Positions 41,726 to 51,508 of a stretch of 64,000 nt of DNA are shown piece by piece. Position 1 is the first letter of the stretch; the number at the start of each line of letters is the position of its first letter. The position numbers were made by a program, and so were the translations under genes. The DNA lies in NCBI RefSeq assembly GCF_041449215.1, contig NZ_JBGNFV010000001.1:3675001-3739000 (forward strand), in the 5' to 3' direction. The stretch comes from Roseivirga sp. BDSF3-8 (GTDB taxonomy: Bacteria > Bacteroidota > Bacteroidia > Cytophagales > Cyclobacteriaceae). The notes beneath the pieces are model-generated. The model was not told the DNA's origin, did no database searches, and saw only the letters and a list, made by a program, of their open reading frames with translations.

Positions 41726-43915
41726 TTACTTGCCTTCCATAGCGGCTTCTTTCTCGCCTGCAGATTGCTTCTCGTTATGTACCAGTGTCATTTCATCCAC
41801 AAGGTGGCCGGCATTGGCAAACTTGTCTATGATGAACAGCACGTAACGAATATCCACACTGATCGTACGCTGCAACTCAGGCTCAAAAGCAATATCACCG
41901 CTCATAGCCTCCCAGTTGCCATCGAACGCCACACCGATCAACTGACCTTTGCCATTGATAACCGGGCTGCCCGAGTTACCCCCGGTGATGTCATTGCCGG
42001 ATATAAACCCGACTACCAGCTCGCCGTCCTCATTAGCATAGCGACCATAATCTCTGTCCTCATATAATTCTACAAGGCGGTCAGGCACCACAAACTCAGG
42101 GTCAGCATTATCCATCTTCTCCATTACACCGTCCAGCGTAGTGGTAGGTGTATAGTAGACGCCGTCACGGGGCTCATACCCACCTACATAGCCATAGGTT
42201 ATACGCATGGTGCTGTTCGCATCAGGATAGTACGTCTTATCGCTGTTCATTTCACGCAGTCCGCGGATAAACAGGCGCTTTGCAGGGTCAAGCTTGGCAT
42301 TCGCCTCATTCAGCCCTGGCTTCACATGCTCATTGTAGTTGTCATAAAATGACGTTACTGCTACGTAAGCAGGGTCATTTTTAATGGCCTTGTGAGAGGG
42401 TGACTTCAGGAAGCTCATGACTTTTTCCTGGTCATCAAACATGGAATTCTCGAACATGTCATCTACCCATTTCTCCACGTTACCATTGTATTTTTTGGCT
42501 ACTTTTTCAAATACTTCCGGGTGGTTAGCCTTGTCCACATTTTCGAAGTACATTTTCATTACCGCTTTGGTTACCTTACGGTCCGTAGGGGCATTGTAGT
42601 CCTTAAAGAAGCTTTTGGCTTCCTCTTCAAGGGCTTGGGTAGCCGCCGTAATATCCTCTTTGCTATTCAGCTCCAGCGCAGTGGCCAGGCTTTTAAAGTT
42701 ATAGGCCATTGATAGTATCTCAGAGCCGCGTACCGCTTCAGACATGTAGATGTATGAGATATTGTGGTCGCGGTACTCCTCGTAGCCATCTTCCAGCATA
42801 GTAAGCACATTGCCGTATAGCTCAGGGTTATTCGTTTTAGCCCAGGCTGCAAAGTCCTTTTCGATCTTTTCCTTTTTGTCCACTACGTTCAGTCTTTCCA
42901 GGCCAAGGCTCTGTCCCTGGAAGTACTTCCAGTAGTTACTGACACGGGCGTATTTAGAGGCATACTTAATGCGTGTGTCCTGGTTCACGCTCATGTCCTC
43001 TTTCATCTTCTTTAGTTTGATATCCCTGATAGCTACCCGGGTAGGGTTGGTTTGCTCAAGCGCCATGCGCACACCGTAGCTGGTCAGGTAGCGATCTGTA
43101 GAGCCAGGATATCCCATGATCATAGCAAAGTCACCTTCTTCTACTCCATCCATGGACACAGGCAGGTGATACTTTGGTCTGAGGGGTACATTTTCAGGTG
43201 AATAATCAGCAGGCTTTCCGTCAGGGCTCATGTACACACGGTACAGAGAGAAATCACCCGTTTGGCGTGGCCACATCCAGTTGTCTGTATCACCACCAAA
43301 CTTACCGATGCTTTCAGGAGGAGCACCTACCAGGCGCACATCATTATACACCTCGTATTCAAAGAGGTAGTATTCATTACCTTCATAGAAAGTTTTTACC
43401 TCAGCCGTGTAGTCACTTTTGCTTTCGGCTTTTTCGATAATCTGAGACTGACGCTGAGCAACGAGGTTCATTCGCTCCTCACCGCTGGTCGCAGGGTCTA
43501 TGCCGTTAAGCACATCATCAGTTACATTGGTAATACGCTTCAGAAAACGTACGTACAAGCCTTCGTTAGGTAACTCCTGTTCTTTATTCATAGCCCAGAA
43601 GCCATCCGCCAGATAATCGTGCTCCACGCTGCTGTGAGACTGGATATCTCCGTAAGCACAGTGGTGGTTAGTCAATAGCAGCCCCTGGGAAGAAATAATC
43701 TCACCGGTACAGAAACCACGTCCCATGGAAACTATCGCATCCTTAAGGCTGGAGTTATTAATGTTGTAGATATCGTCGGCCGTGAGTTCCAGGCCTTGTA
43801 GTTCACCTTCCTGCAGCAGTTGCTTGAAATGAATAGGAAGGTACATACCCTCATTAGCAAAACCACTGATAGCTATAAAAGTGGCTGAGAGAAATACAAA
43901 TAGTCTTTTGATCAT
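41726..43915 (-). CDS. S46-family dipeptidyl-peptidase (DPP7-like)
   Basis: 729 residues. Signal peptide 1-20 (FVFLSATFIAISGFA). The S46 serine-peptidase triad is present: His in LLTNHHCAYG, Asp in GGDTDNWMWP (the GGDxxNW motif), and Ser648 in GGNSGSPV. The residue 18 after the Ser is Gly (FDGNW), which in DPP7 gives preference for hydrophobic P1 residues, while DPP11 has Arg there. So a DPP7-type enzyme releasing dipeptides from peptides in the periplasm is likely. Length matches the family (about 710-720). Confidence 0.93.
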   Translation of the reverse strand: MIKRLFVFLSATFIAISGFANEGMYLPIHFKQLLQEGELQGLELTADDIYNINNSSLKDAIVSMGRGFCTGEIISSQGLLLTNHHCAYGDIQSHSSVEHDYLADGFWAMNKEQELPNEGLYVRFLKRITNVTDDVLNGIDPATSGEERMNLVAQRQSQIIEKAESKSDYTAEVKTFYEGNEYYLFEYEVYNDVRLVGAPPESIGKFGGDTDNWMWPRQTGDFSLYRVYMSPDGKPADYSPENVPLRPKYHLPVSMDGVEEGDFAMIMGYPGSTDRYLTSYGVRMALEQTNPTRVAIRDIKLKKMKEDMSVNQDTRIKYASKYARVSNYWKYFQGQSLGLERLNVVDKKEKIEKDFAAWAKTNNPELYGNVLTMLEDGYEEYRDHNISYIYMSEAVRGSEILSMAYNFKSLATALELNSKEDITAATQALEEEAKSFFKDYNAPTDRKVTKAVMKMYFENVDKANHPEVFEKVAKKYNGNVEKWVDDMFENSMFDDQEKVMSFLKSPSHKAIKNDPAYVAVTSFYDNYNEHVKPGLNEANAKLDPAKRLFIRGLREMNSDKTYYPDANSTMRITYGYVGGYEPRDGVYYTPTTTLDGVMEKMDNADPEFVVPDRLVELYEDRDYGRYANEDGELVVGFISGNDITGGNSGSPVINGKGQLIGVAFDGNWEAMSGDIAFEPELQRTISVDIRYVLFIIDKFANAGHLVDEMTLVHNEKQSAGEKEAAMEGK

Positions 43916-43996
43916 GGATTGATGTCAATTATTGCAGGCTCGAAACTACCAAAATTATGCCATAATTCATACGAGGCTATTATAAGTGGCTATAAA

Positions 43997-45451
43997 TCAG
44001 AAGTCTGCATTCATGTGCAGGAAAAAGCCTGCCTCGCCGGCATTATTCAGAGAGTATTCCAGCCGGATCACACCGTCATAGAAAGTGACGATGTCAAGCC
44101 CTATACCCGTACCACCCAGCCAGGTATTGGAAAACTGCTCATTTCCCGGAAAAAAGTTATCACTCACCACATAGCCCTGATCCAGGTAGGTTTTTAAGTA
44201 GATAGCAATAGGTATATTCCTGAACTGCTTAAGCGGCATAAGCTTCCCAAGGCTTTTCTCTCCTTCAAAAAGCCTTAGCCTCAGTGTGCTCCGGTTCAGG
44301 AAATAGTGCTGGCCGGGTATCACGTAAAGCTCATAGCCCCGTACCAGGGATTGGCTGTAGCCCAGGCCTGCAAAGTTATTATAGGGTTGCCTTTCCGGCA
44401 GTGAGACCTGAACCCCCACATCATTACTAAAAAAAAGATTCTTATCCAGCTCCCAGAATTTAACATAATCAGCATTAAGCCTGGTCAGGTCTATATCATC
44501 CCACATGCCCAGGCCATAGCGGGAGGCTGACAGGTTGAGCAGGTAGCCATGAAGCGGATAAGCCCGGATATCACGCTTGTCATGAGTAAAGCGGTACTCA
44601 AGGTAGAAATAGCGCTGACGGGTCTGGCCCTCCAGGAAGTAGCCCGGGTTCACCATGGCCAGCGTATCTGCAATGGTACGCTGCCTGTAGGCCAGCTCTA
44701 CATTATGCGAGGTGTAAAATGAGTTTCTGTGCCGCCATTCTATGGCAGCGTTCCACTGTTCTTTTATTGGCCTTTCCAGGTCCAGGAAGACCAGCTTGTG
44801 CTCAAGGGTCTGATAAGCTACGCTGTTGTTTTCAAGGTAACTAAGGCGCAGGTTCAGGCCGTTTTTCTGTGCCCGGTCTATGTAGGGCATTCTATACCCC
44901 AGTTCGAATTTTTGAGTAAAACCAAATTGCGCCTGTAGTTTCAGCCGTTCATTGCGGCCGCGCATGTTGTACTGGTAGAACTTAAGGCCATACTCCACAC
45001 GGCTCAGGTCACCTTCCTGGTTGACCCACCAGTCATTAAAATTACGGTCTGCCAGTGAGAAGATAGGGACCGGGAATGTATACCAGCGTTCCTGCAGGCT
45101 TATGATAATGTCTACTTTATAAGGGCCTACGTCTACAATAGATACCCTTACGGTGGTAAATAGGCTGGTATTGAAAATCTTATTTCGGTCTGCTTCCAGA
45201 ATTTCCACCAGGGCGTCCCGCCGGTATACTTCCCCCTCGGTTACATCTACTTCACGCAGAATAATGGAGGGACGTGTGCGGCGGTTTCCCAGAATAAAGA
45301 TGTGATCGATCTTTACCGGACGTTGTGAAGAAAGGGTATCCGGGAGAGAGGGCAGGGGGATATCCTCCGGAGCGGACTCGTTCGTTTGGGCGAGCGCCAC
45401 ACCGGAAAACAAAGAGAGAAGTAAAATTACCAGAAAACTAGCTTTTACCAT
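43997..45451 (-). CDS. BamA/TamA-family outer-membrane protein
   Basis: 484 residues. A signal peptide (about 1-22) is followed by a POTRA domain (IDHIFILGNRRTRPSIILRE, FNTSLFTTVRVSIV). Then a beta-barrel with repeating aromatic strands to the end (VIRLEYSLNNAGEAGFFLHM-NADF). It has only one or two POTRA units, fewer than BamA's five, so it may be a TamA-like or specialised Omp85 protein that inserts or exports substrates across the outer membrane. Monocistronic. Confidence 0.8.
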   Translation of the reverse strand: MVKASFLVILLLSLFSGVALAQTNESAPEDIPLPSLPDTLSSQRPVKIDHIFILGNRRTRPSIILREVDVTEGEVYRRDALVEILEADRNKIFNTSLFTTVRVSIVDVGPYKVDIIISLQERWYTFPVPIFSLADRNFNDWWVNQEGDLSRVEYGLKFYQYNMRGRNERLKLQAQFGFTQKFELGYRMPYIDRAQKNGLNLRLSYLENNSVAYQTLEHKLVFLDLERPIKEQWNAAIEWRHRNSFYTSHNVELAYRQRTIADTLAMVNPGYFLEGQTRQRYFYLEYRFTHDKRDIRAYPLHGYLLNLSASRYGLGMWDDIDLTRLNADYVKFWELDKNLFFSNDVGVQVSLPERQPYNNFAGLGYSQSLVRGYELYVIPGQHYFLNRSTLRLRLFEGEKSLGKLMPLKQFRNIPIAIYLKTYLDQGYVVSDNFFPGNEQFSNTWLGGTGIGLDIVTFYDGVIRLEYSLNNAGEAGFFLHMNADF

Positions 45452-45554
45452 TTTGAGAAGAAGAGCCGGTTGATATCATCTAACGTTATGCGTACAGTTA
45501 TGACAATTTTTTGTACACAAATACCTTACAATATCTTAAAATCCGTCCGCTACT

Positions 45555-45591
45555 CAAAAAAAATCCGGGTTTTGCATGTAAAAACCCGGAT
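45555..45591 (-). terminator. Intrinsic terminator for lgt
   Basis: ATCCGGGTTTT (45563-45573) pairs with AAAACCCGGAT (45581-45591), with seven A before it on the plus strand, which read as a T run on the lgt strand. Placed 11 bases after the stop. Confidence 0.85.
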
Positions 45592-45601
45592 AAATTATTG
45601 C

Positions 45602-46717
45602 TTAAGCCTCTACCTCTCTCGGCTTATTGTCTTTTTTTCGATGAATGAAAATCAGTATCGCTATCCCGGCCAGCACAAGAGGAATACTCAGTATTTGTCC
45701 CATATTCAGGGCAAGGCTATCTTCAAAAGCCTCCTGGTTTTCTTTGAAGAACTCATCCACAAAGCGAAGGGAAAATAAGATAATGAGGAAGAGAGCGAAG
45801 ATATGACCCTCCGGTAGCCGGTGGCGCTTAGTCTTCCAGAGCCAGAAGAGGAACAGGAATATCAGAATACAGTAGAACGACTCATAAAGCTGGGCCGGGT
45901 GGCGTGGCACCCCCATCATAGGAATACTCGCCTTAAACTGACCTCCCTCAGAAGCAAGGGTGTAGTTGATCTTGCCATCAGGCAGGTATACCTGCTCTTC
46001 TACGCCAGGATAGGTAAGGGCTGCCTTTATATTGTTTTGCAGGATTCGCTCGATGGAGTTCCGGTCCTTTAGCTGAGGTAAAAATACGATGTCCAGCATC
46101 ACCACCTGACCATCAAGGCCGGCGGCCTCCTCGCTGGTGGCTTTGCGGGCTTCTACAGTTTCAAAGGCCTCCTGGTTAGGGTCTATGCCGTAAACTGTCT
46201 GCTCAGCCACATGGGCAAATACTACCCCGGAGTCGGTACCCGTGGGCTTTCCCAGTATTTCGGAGTTAACAAAATTACCAAAACGGATAAGCGCTCCTAC
46301 TAAGGCTACCACGATCACGATCCTGTCCAGAATCCAGAAGTAACTCTGGTCTTTCCGGCTCCGGGCATACAGCCAAAGAGCGAAAAGAATACCAATAGCC
46401 CCGCCATGAGAAGCTAGTCCACCCTGATGAATATAGAAGATACTGAGAGGCTCCTCCAGCACCCGGTCAAAATCATAGAAAAACATATGACCAAGCCTCG
46501 CCCCGATGATGGTGGCAAAAATCATGTAAACAGTAAGCGTCTCCACGTCTTTTACCGGGCGTCCGTCCTTATTAAAAAAATAGAACATGATCTGCTGACT
46601 AACCAGGAAGCCAAGCACGAACATAAGTCCGTACCAGCGCACAGGCCAGTTTAACCATTCTGCGATATAGGGAAGCTCTGGTATTGGATCCCAGACTATG
46701 AAAGCTAATTGGTGCAT
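45602..46717 (-). CDS. lgt: Prolipoprotein diacylglyceryl transferase
   Basis: 371 residues. Several transmembrane helices. Motif YIHQGGLASHGGAIG and the Lgt signature RFGNFVNSEILGKPTG. It transfers diacylglycerol from phosphatidylglycerol to the lipobox Cys of preprolipoproteins, the first step of lipoprotein maturation; several lipoproteins in this window would be its substrates. The enzyme is longer than E. coli Lgt (291) because of an insertion at about residues 170-260 (the ATSEEAAGLDGQVVMLDIVF region), which is common in Bacteroidota. Confidence 0.95.
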   Translation of the reverse strand: MHQLAFIVWDPIPELPYIAEWLNWPVRWYGLMFVLGFLVSQQIMFYFFNKDGRPVKDVETLTVYMIFATIIGARLGHMFFYDFDRVLEEPLSIFYIHQGGLASHGGAIGILFALWLYARSRKDQSYFWILDRIVIVVALVGALIRFGNFVNSEILGKPTGTDSGVVFAHVAEQTVYGIDPNQEAFETVEARKATSEEAAGLDGQVVMLDIVFLPQLKDRNSIERILQNNIKAALTYPGVEEQVYLPDGKINYTLASEGGQFKASIPMMGVPRHPAQLYESFYCILIFLFLFWLWKTKRHRLPEGHIFALFLIILFSLRFVDEFFKENQEAFEDSLALNMGQILSIPLVLAGIAILIFIHRKKDNKPREVEA

Positions 46718-46780
46718 AGTAACAGATTTGCTGGTAAATATAGGGGAATTTGCGCCTAGCCGGAAGTAATTGAGAGTTAA

Positions 46781-48658
46781 TTAGGCATTATCCAAAGCCT
46801 TCAGTTCTTCCGAAAACCCTCCGGAAAGAATAGGGAAACGCGCCCAGGTCCGGGGATCCACATTAAAATCATCCAGGTGGAAAGACGGCGCAAGCCGTTC
46901 GCGCTTCCATTGGTTGCGTGACCACAAACGGAAGAATTTGGTAATATAGTCTTTCAGTACTTTTGGTGAAAGCTCCGGATGGTTCTCCCGCAGTGCATGA
47001 TAAACCTGAACAGGCGAGAGGTGATCACGAATGGCCAGCCGCTCTATTGCCACAAGCATAGCGTAGGGCATTAGGTCTTTCTCATCGGTTTGAGTCTCTC
47101 CGGGAGGACGCAGCTCTGCGGAAGGCGTAAGGCTGTTAACCCGTTGTAAGCCGGTATAGCCAAGCTCTTTTTGAGCGTACCTGAGCCATTGTAGCAGAAA
47201 ATATTTATCAATGCCCGCAATCGGGCCAATACTGCCACTGGTATCGCCATCCATAGTGGCATAGCCTACATCACCTTCGCTGCGGTTAGACGTAGTGAGC
47301 AGTAGTGCATTGTTCAGGTTTGCCAGCATCCAGATGATAGGTGAACGTGCCCGGGCCTGTATATTTTGCAAGGTTATGTCATCCTGTTCCCATGTAAGCT
47401 TACGGCCAATAGACTTTTCAATTTTAGCCGTGTAGCTGGCCACCTCTTCGTCTATCTTCCAGTGGTAAAAGGTTGCTCCAAGGTTATCTGCCAGCTCTTT
47501 GGCAGACAGGTAAGTGTCTTCACTGGAGTTTACCGTGCCCTGGTAGGCCGTCGTGAGCCAGTGTTTCATGACCAAACGTCCTGCGGCTGCCTCAGACAGT
47601 CCCTGCATTTCATCATGAAGCTGCGTCATACCGGTCTTTTCAAGAAAAGCCGCCCGGCCCACCTCAGAAAGTCCGCGTTTCACGGTTTCAGCCACCAGCA
47701 CCGCACAGGCCGAAGAGTCTGCTCCGCCGCTCAGTGAAAGGATAAACCCCTTGCTGCGGCTTTTGCGGCAGTAGTCATACAGGGCCAGCGTGGTTGCCAG
47801 GGTAAACTCCTCCACTTCATCATGAGTATCGTATTGAAATGGGCTCTGGGAAGGCAGCTTTTGCTCAGTGTCCACATCAGCATATACAAGGTTCACCTCC
47901 TTGAATGACAACCTCTCGTTACGCGCAAGAATGCTTCCCTTTTGAGAGATCAGAATTTCGCCGTCAAAGATCATCCGGCCGGACTCATTCCCCAGGAGGT
48001 TGGCATATAGATAGGTACAGCCAAACTTTCGGCTGCTATTCGATACGAGTGACTCCCGGAAGGCAGACTTGGAAAGAGCAAAGTGGCTGGCACTGGGGTT
48101 CAGTATAAGGTTTACATCTGTGCCCAATAGCCGGCAGGCAGGTCGCTCGTTTTCGTGCCAGGCGTCTTCACAAATTTCAAACCCTACATGCCATTCGCGT
48201 AGCTGAAAGGTGACATCACCCAAAGGGTATGTCTCACCATTAATTTCTATCGTTTCCTTTTTTCCTGATGGCCAGGGCCTGAACCAGCGCGGCTCATAGT
48301 GTACGCCATCCAGTGCCATGAACTGTTTGGCATAAAACCCCTGAATGGCCCCGTCACTAATCATGCAGGCACAGTTATACAAGTAATCTCCAAAAGCTAT
48401 TGGCAGCCCTACCACCACATCTATGTCCTTACACCATGAGGCTATCTCAGGAAGGAAGGAGAGGACTTTCTCAGGGAGCCATTTGCTTAGGAATAAGTCT
48501 TCGCAGCCATAGCCTGTAATACAAAGTTCAGGTAGGCATAACAGCTTCACTTCAGCTTCTTTAGCCATTTTAATGGCCTGTTTAATATGCCGAAGGTTTC
48601 CCTGCCAGTCCAGAGGGGTCTGGTTTAGGGCTGCGCCTGCTATACGGGTTATAGCCAT
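46781..48658 (-). CDS. nadE: Glutamine-dependent NAD+ synthase
   Basis: 625 residues. N-terminal nitrilase-type glutaminase domain: Glu in LCLPELCITGY, Lys in YAKQFMALDG and Cys in FEICEDAW form the E-K-C triad. C-terminal ATP-PPi synthase domain: LSLSGGADSSACAVLV (P-loop SGGxDS) and DGDTSGSIGPIAG. It amidates deamido-NAD with ammonia from glutamine. Length matches the two-domain glutamine-dependent type. Part of the same-strand series nadE-rnc-fabF-acpP; rnc stops only 15 bases upstream of it. Confidence 0.95.
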   Translation of the reverse strand: MAITRIAGAALNQTPLDWQGNLRHIKQAIKMAKEAEVKLLCLPELCITGYGCEDLFLSKWLPEKVLSFLPEIASWCKDIDVVVGLPIAFGDYLYNCACMISDGAIQGFYAKQFMALDGVHYEPRWFRPWPSGKKETIEINGETYPLGDVTFQLREWHVGFEICEDAWHENERPACRLLGTDVNLILNPSASHFALSKSAFRESLVSNSSRKFGCTYLYANLLGNESGRMIFDGEILISQKGSILARNERLSFKEVNLVYADVDTEQKLPSQSPFQYDTHDEVEEFTLATTLALYDYCRKSRSKGFILSLSGGADSSACAVLVAETVKRGLSEVGRAAFLEKTGMTQLHDEMQGLSEAAAGRLVMKHWLTTAYQGTVNSSEDTYLSAKELADNLGATFYHWKIDEEVASYTAKIEKSIGRKLTWEQDDITLQNIQARARSPIIWMLANLNNALLLTTSNRSEGDVGYATMDGDTSGSIGPIAGIDKYFLLQWLRYAQKELGYTGLQRVNSLTPSAELRPPGETQTDEKDLMPYAMLVAIERLAIRDHLSPVQVYHALRENHPELSPKVLKDYITKFFRLWSRNQWKRERLAPSFHLDDFNVDPRTWARFPILSGGFSEELKALDNA

Positions 48659-48673
48659 AATAGTGAGGGTATA

Positions 48674-49417
48674 TCAGATGTTAAGCGCTTCACAGGCGCG
48701 TTTGGCAGCATCCTGCTCAGCCTTTTTCTTACTGAAGCCATGCCCCTTGCTTACCGGATCGCCATCTACGAAAAGCTGGGCAGTAAATTCTTTGTACTGG
48801 TTTTTGTCGGTAATATTAATGATCTCAAACCGCACGTCGCGATTTTCTTTTTGTGACCATTCAATGATGACACTTTTGAAGTTGGGATTAGTAGCAATAA
48901 TCTCCTCCAGGTCGTAATGAGGCACGATTAGCTTTTGTATGATAAAGCGCCTGCAGAACTGATAGCCCCGGTCGAGGTAGATAGCACCGACAAATGCTTC
49001 CAGCGTGTCTCCGTATAGGGATTTATGAGAAAGCGGTGTTTTACGGCGGGTGTCATACTCCACCAATTGGCTCAGGCCGATTTTCTTTGCCAGCTGGTTA
49101 AGTGATTCCCTGTTTACTATTCTTGAACGGATGTCAGTGAGAAAACCTTCATCCTTAAAGGGAAATTTCATGAACAGGTACTCCGCAATTACAGCGCCGA
49201 GCACAGCGTCACCCAGGTATTCCAGGCGTTCATTACTTTCTTTTACACCACCTGTAGTCTCACGCGCTATGGAGGTATGCTTCAAAGAAAGTTTATACAG
49301 AGTGATATTGACGGGCTTGCTACCAACAATATTGCTGATAGCATTTATTAGCCCTTTCTCCTTATCTGTATAGGTCTTTCCAAGATTGAATAGTCTCCGC
49401 AGCAGCAGGTACACCAA
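48674..49417 (-). CDS. rnc: Ribonuclease III
   Basis: 247 residues. RNase III signature ERLEYLGDAVLGAVIAEYLF with catalytic acidic residues, then GDTLEAFVGAIYLDRGY. A double-stranded RNA-binding domain follows at about 170-245 (KENRDVRFEI to KKKAEQDAAKRA). It cuts structured rRNA precursors and other duplex RNA, and so could also act on the Y RNA transcripts. The fabF stop (49420) lies 2 bases upstream of the rnc start on the same strand, so they form one operon with acpP. Confidence 0.95.
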   Translation of the reverse strand: MVYLLLRRLFNLGKTYTDKEKGLINAISNIVGSKPVNITLYKLSLKHTSIARETTGGVKESNERLEYLGDAVLGAVIAEYLFMKFPFKDEGFLTDIRSRIVNRESLNQLAKKIGLSQLVEYDTRRKTPLSHKSLYGDTLEAFVGAIYLDRGYQFCRRFIIQKLIVPHYDLEEIIATNPNFKSVIIEWSQKENRDVRFEIINITDKNQYKEFTAQLFVDGDPVSKGHGFSKKKAEQDAAKRACEALNI

Positions 49418-49419
49418 GC

Positions 49420-50667
49420 TTAGACTTTAGCAAAGAGTAGAGAAAAATTATGGCCTCCAAACCCAAACGTATTGCTCAGAGCGACATTTACTTCTCTCTG
49501 CTGTGCTTCGTTAAAGGTCAGATTAAGTTTGGGGTCCAGTACCTCATCATCAGTAAAATGATTGATGGTAGGAGGTATTATTTGATGCTTTATGGCCAAT
49601 ATACAGGCGATACCTTCTATGGCACCGGCAGCGCCAAGCAAGTGGCCTGTCATTGATTTGGTAGAACTGATGTTCACATTGTAGGCATGGTCCCCGAATA
49701 CTTCCTGGATAGCTTTTACTTCTGCAGGGTCTCCAAGGGGAGTAGAAGTGCCATGTACATTGACGTAGTCAATTTTGTTGGCTTCTATACCAGCATCCTC
49801 CAGGGTATTGCGCATTACCTGTCTTACTCCAATACCATCAGGATGTGGAGCCGTAATATGGTAGGCATCCGCTGACATTCCACCACCCAATATTTCTGCA
49901 TATATGGTAGCACCGCGGGCTTTGGCATGCTCGTACTCTTCAAGGATCAGTGCACCGGCACCTTCTCCAAGTACGAATCCATCACGATCCTTATCAAAAG
50001 GCCGTGAAGCGGTTTCGGGAGAGTCATTTCTCTCTGACAGCGCCTTCATAGCATTAAACCCGCCAATTCCAGCCGCGGTAACGGCTGCTTCGGAGCCACC
50101 GCTGATCATAATATCAGCTTTGCCCAGACGGATATATGTAAAAGCATCGTTGAGAGCATTGGTAGATGAAGCACAGGCTGAAACGGTCGTATAATTAGGA
50201 CCACGGAAGCCGTACTTGATCGAAATATGACCGGCGATAATATCGACGATCATTTTAGGTATAAAGAAAGGGTTGAATCGGGGTGTGCCATCCCCGTTGG
50301 CGAATGCGACAACTTCATCCTGAAAGGTCTGCAACCCACCAATACCGGATCCCCAGATCACGCCTGCACGATCCAGATTGATCTTTTCAGCATCAAGGCC
50401 TGAATCTTTCATAGCCTCTTCTACTGCAACCAATCCATATTGTGCATAGGGATCTAATTTCCGCGCCTCTTTACGGTCGAAGTAATTATTAGGATCAAAG
50501 TCTTTTACCTCACAGGCAAATCTTGTCCTGAATTTCTCGGCGTCAAAACGCGTAATAGGGGCGGCGCCACTTACACCATTAGAAAGACCGTTCCAGTACT
50601 CTTCGACGTTATTTCCAATAGGGGTAAGTGCCCCCAGCCCGGTAACTACAACTCTTCTTAAATTCAT
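49420..50667 (-). CDS. fabF: Beta-ketoacyl-ACP synthase II
   Basis: 415 residues. Catalytic Cys in TVSACASSTNALNDA, and the two His in VHGTSTPLGD and STKSMTGHLLGAAGA, as in the KAS II Cys-His-His enzymes. It extends acyl-ACP chains by malonyl-ACP condensation. The start at 50667 follows acpP by 30 bases on the same strand, the usual acpP-fabF arrangement in bacteria. Confidence 0.97.
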   Translation of the reverse strand: MNLRRVVVTGLGALTPIGNNVEEYWNGLSNGVSGAAPITRFDAEKFRTRFACEVKDFDPNNYFDRKEARKLDPYAQYGLVAVEEAMKDSGLDAEKINLDRAGVIWGSGIGGLQTFQDEVVAFANGDGTPRFNPFFIPKMIVDIIAGHISIKYGFRGPNYTTVSACASSTNALNDAFTYIRLGKADIMISGGSEAAVTAAGIGGFNAMKALSERNDSPETASRPFDKDRDGFVLGEGAGALILEEYEHAKARGATIYAEILGGGMSADAYHITAPHPDGIGVRQVMRNTLEDAGIEANKIDYVNVHGTSTPLGDPAEVKAIQEVFGDHAYNVNISSTKSMTGHLLGAAGAIEGIACILAIKHQIIPPTINHFTDDEVLDPKLNLTFNEAQQREVNVALSNTFGFGGHNFSLLFAKV

Positions 50668-50697
50668 AAAAGAATTATCGAGGAAAAATATGCTATC

Positions 50698-50934
50698 TTA
50701 CTTGGCGTGCTCTTCAAGGTAAGAGATAGCCTGACCTACGGTAGAAATGTTTTCTGCCTGGTCGTCGGGAATAGAGATGTTGAATTCTTTTTCGAATTCC
50801 ATGATAAGCTCTACAGTATCCAGGGAGTCTGCGCCCAGGTCGTTAGTGAAGCTAGCCTCAGGGGTAACCTCAGACTCTTCCACACCCAGCTTATCAATTA
50901 TAATTCCCTTTACTTTTTGTGCTATTTCAGACAT
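50698..50934 (-). CDS. acpP: Acyl carrier protein
   Basis: 78 residues from the ATG at 50934 ([10 protein letters not shown]). An earlier in-frame start would add 11 residues with no family support. Carries the 4'-phosphopantetheine site GADSLD (Ser of DSL) and the acidic recognition helix [14 protein letters not shown]. It carries growing acyl chains for FabF and other enzymes. A candidate promoter is just upstream. Confidence 0.97.
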   Translation of the reverse strand: MSEIAQKVKGIIIDKLGVEESEVTPEASFTNDLGADSLDTVELIMEFEKEFNISIPDDQAENISTVGQAISYLEEHAK

Positions 50935-50964
50935 TTTTGTAGTTTTTTTAGTTAAAACACAGTG

Positions 50965-50996
50965 CAAAGAAATGCATTAAAAGGAATAATGTCAAA
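50965..50996 (-). promoter_or_regulatory. Candidate promoter of acpP-fabF-rnc operon
   Basis: Reverse strand: TTTG (50996-50993) and then, 21 bases later, TTCTTTG (50971-50965), close to the -33/-7 pattern, 31 bases before the acpP ATG. Confidence 0.45.
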
Positions 50997-51078
50997 CTAT
51001 TTTTTTCCTTCTTAATTAATTCGCAATATGCCTTCTAAAGCCCTTTATAAGGCTTTTTTTACGCTTAACTTTAAATCG

Positions 51079-51507
51079 ATGCGCAAAAATAAACTGTTAG
51101 TTTCCTACGAGTATAACTTTGTGCTGTTAGGGATTGCATCACCCGCCAGAGATTATAAACTGGCCTGGCATATCAATAAAACCTTGGGAACACACCTTAT
51201 TAAGGACGAAGACCTGCACATTGATTTTGTTGGAAACCAGCACGTTGTAATATCCAACTTCCTTTTTGAAAAGGAACATTGTACATTACGGCTGCTTAAA
51301 AACAAAGCGGAGGAAGAAAGCAGGCCTGCCGTGGCCTATCTTTTGCCGGAATTACCAGAATTAGATTATTTCATTATGATGGAAGATCCGGCTGAAAACT
51401 TTCCTGTTCCGATAATAATGCAGAAACTCAAGGAACTGGATATTGTTCAGTTTCTGACTCAGTTAAGGATCGATACATTAAAAAATAAAGAGAATCTCAT
51501 ATTCTGA
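51079..51507 (+). CDS. IPExxxVDY-family protein
   Basis: 142 residues starting at MRKNKLLVSYEYNFVLLGIA (51079); an upstream in-frame Met adds 17 residues and is less likely. The motif LPELPELDYFIMMEDPAENF near the end corresponds to the IPExxxVDY signature of a small Bacteroidota family of unknown function. It lies 1 base before pyk, so they are probably co-transcribed. Confidence 0.8.
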   Translation: MRKNKLLVSYEYNFVLLGIASPARDYKLAWHINKTLGTHLIKDEDLHIDFVGNQHVVISNFLFEKEHCTLRLLKNKAEEESRPAVAYLLPELPELDYFIMMEDPAENFPVPIIMQKLKELDIVQFLTQLRIDTLKNKENLIF

Positions 51508-51508
51508 T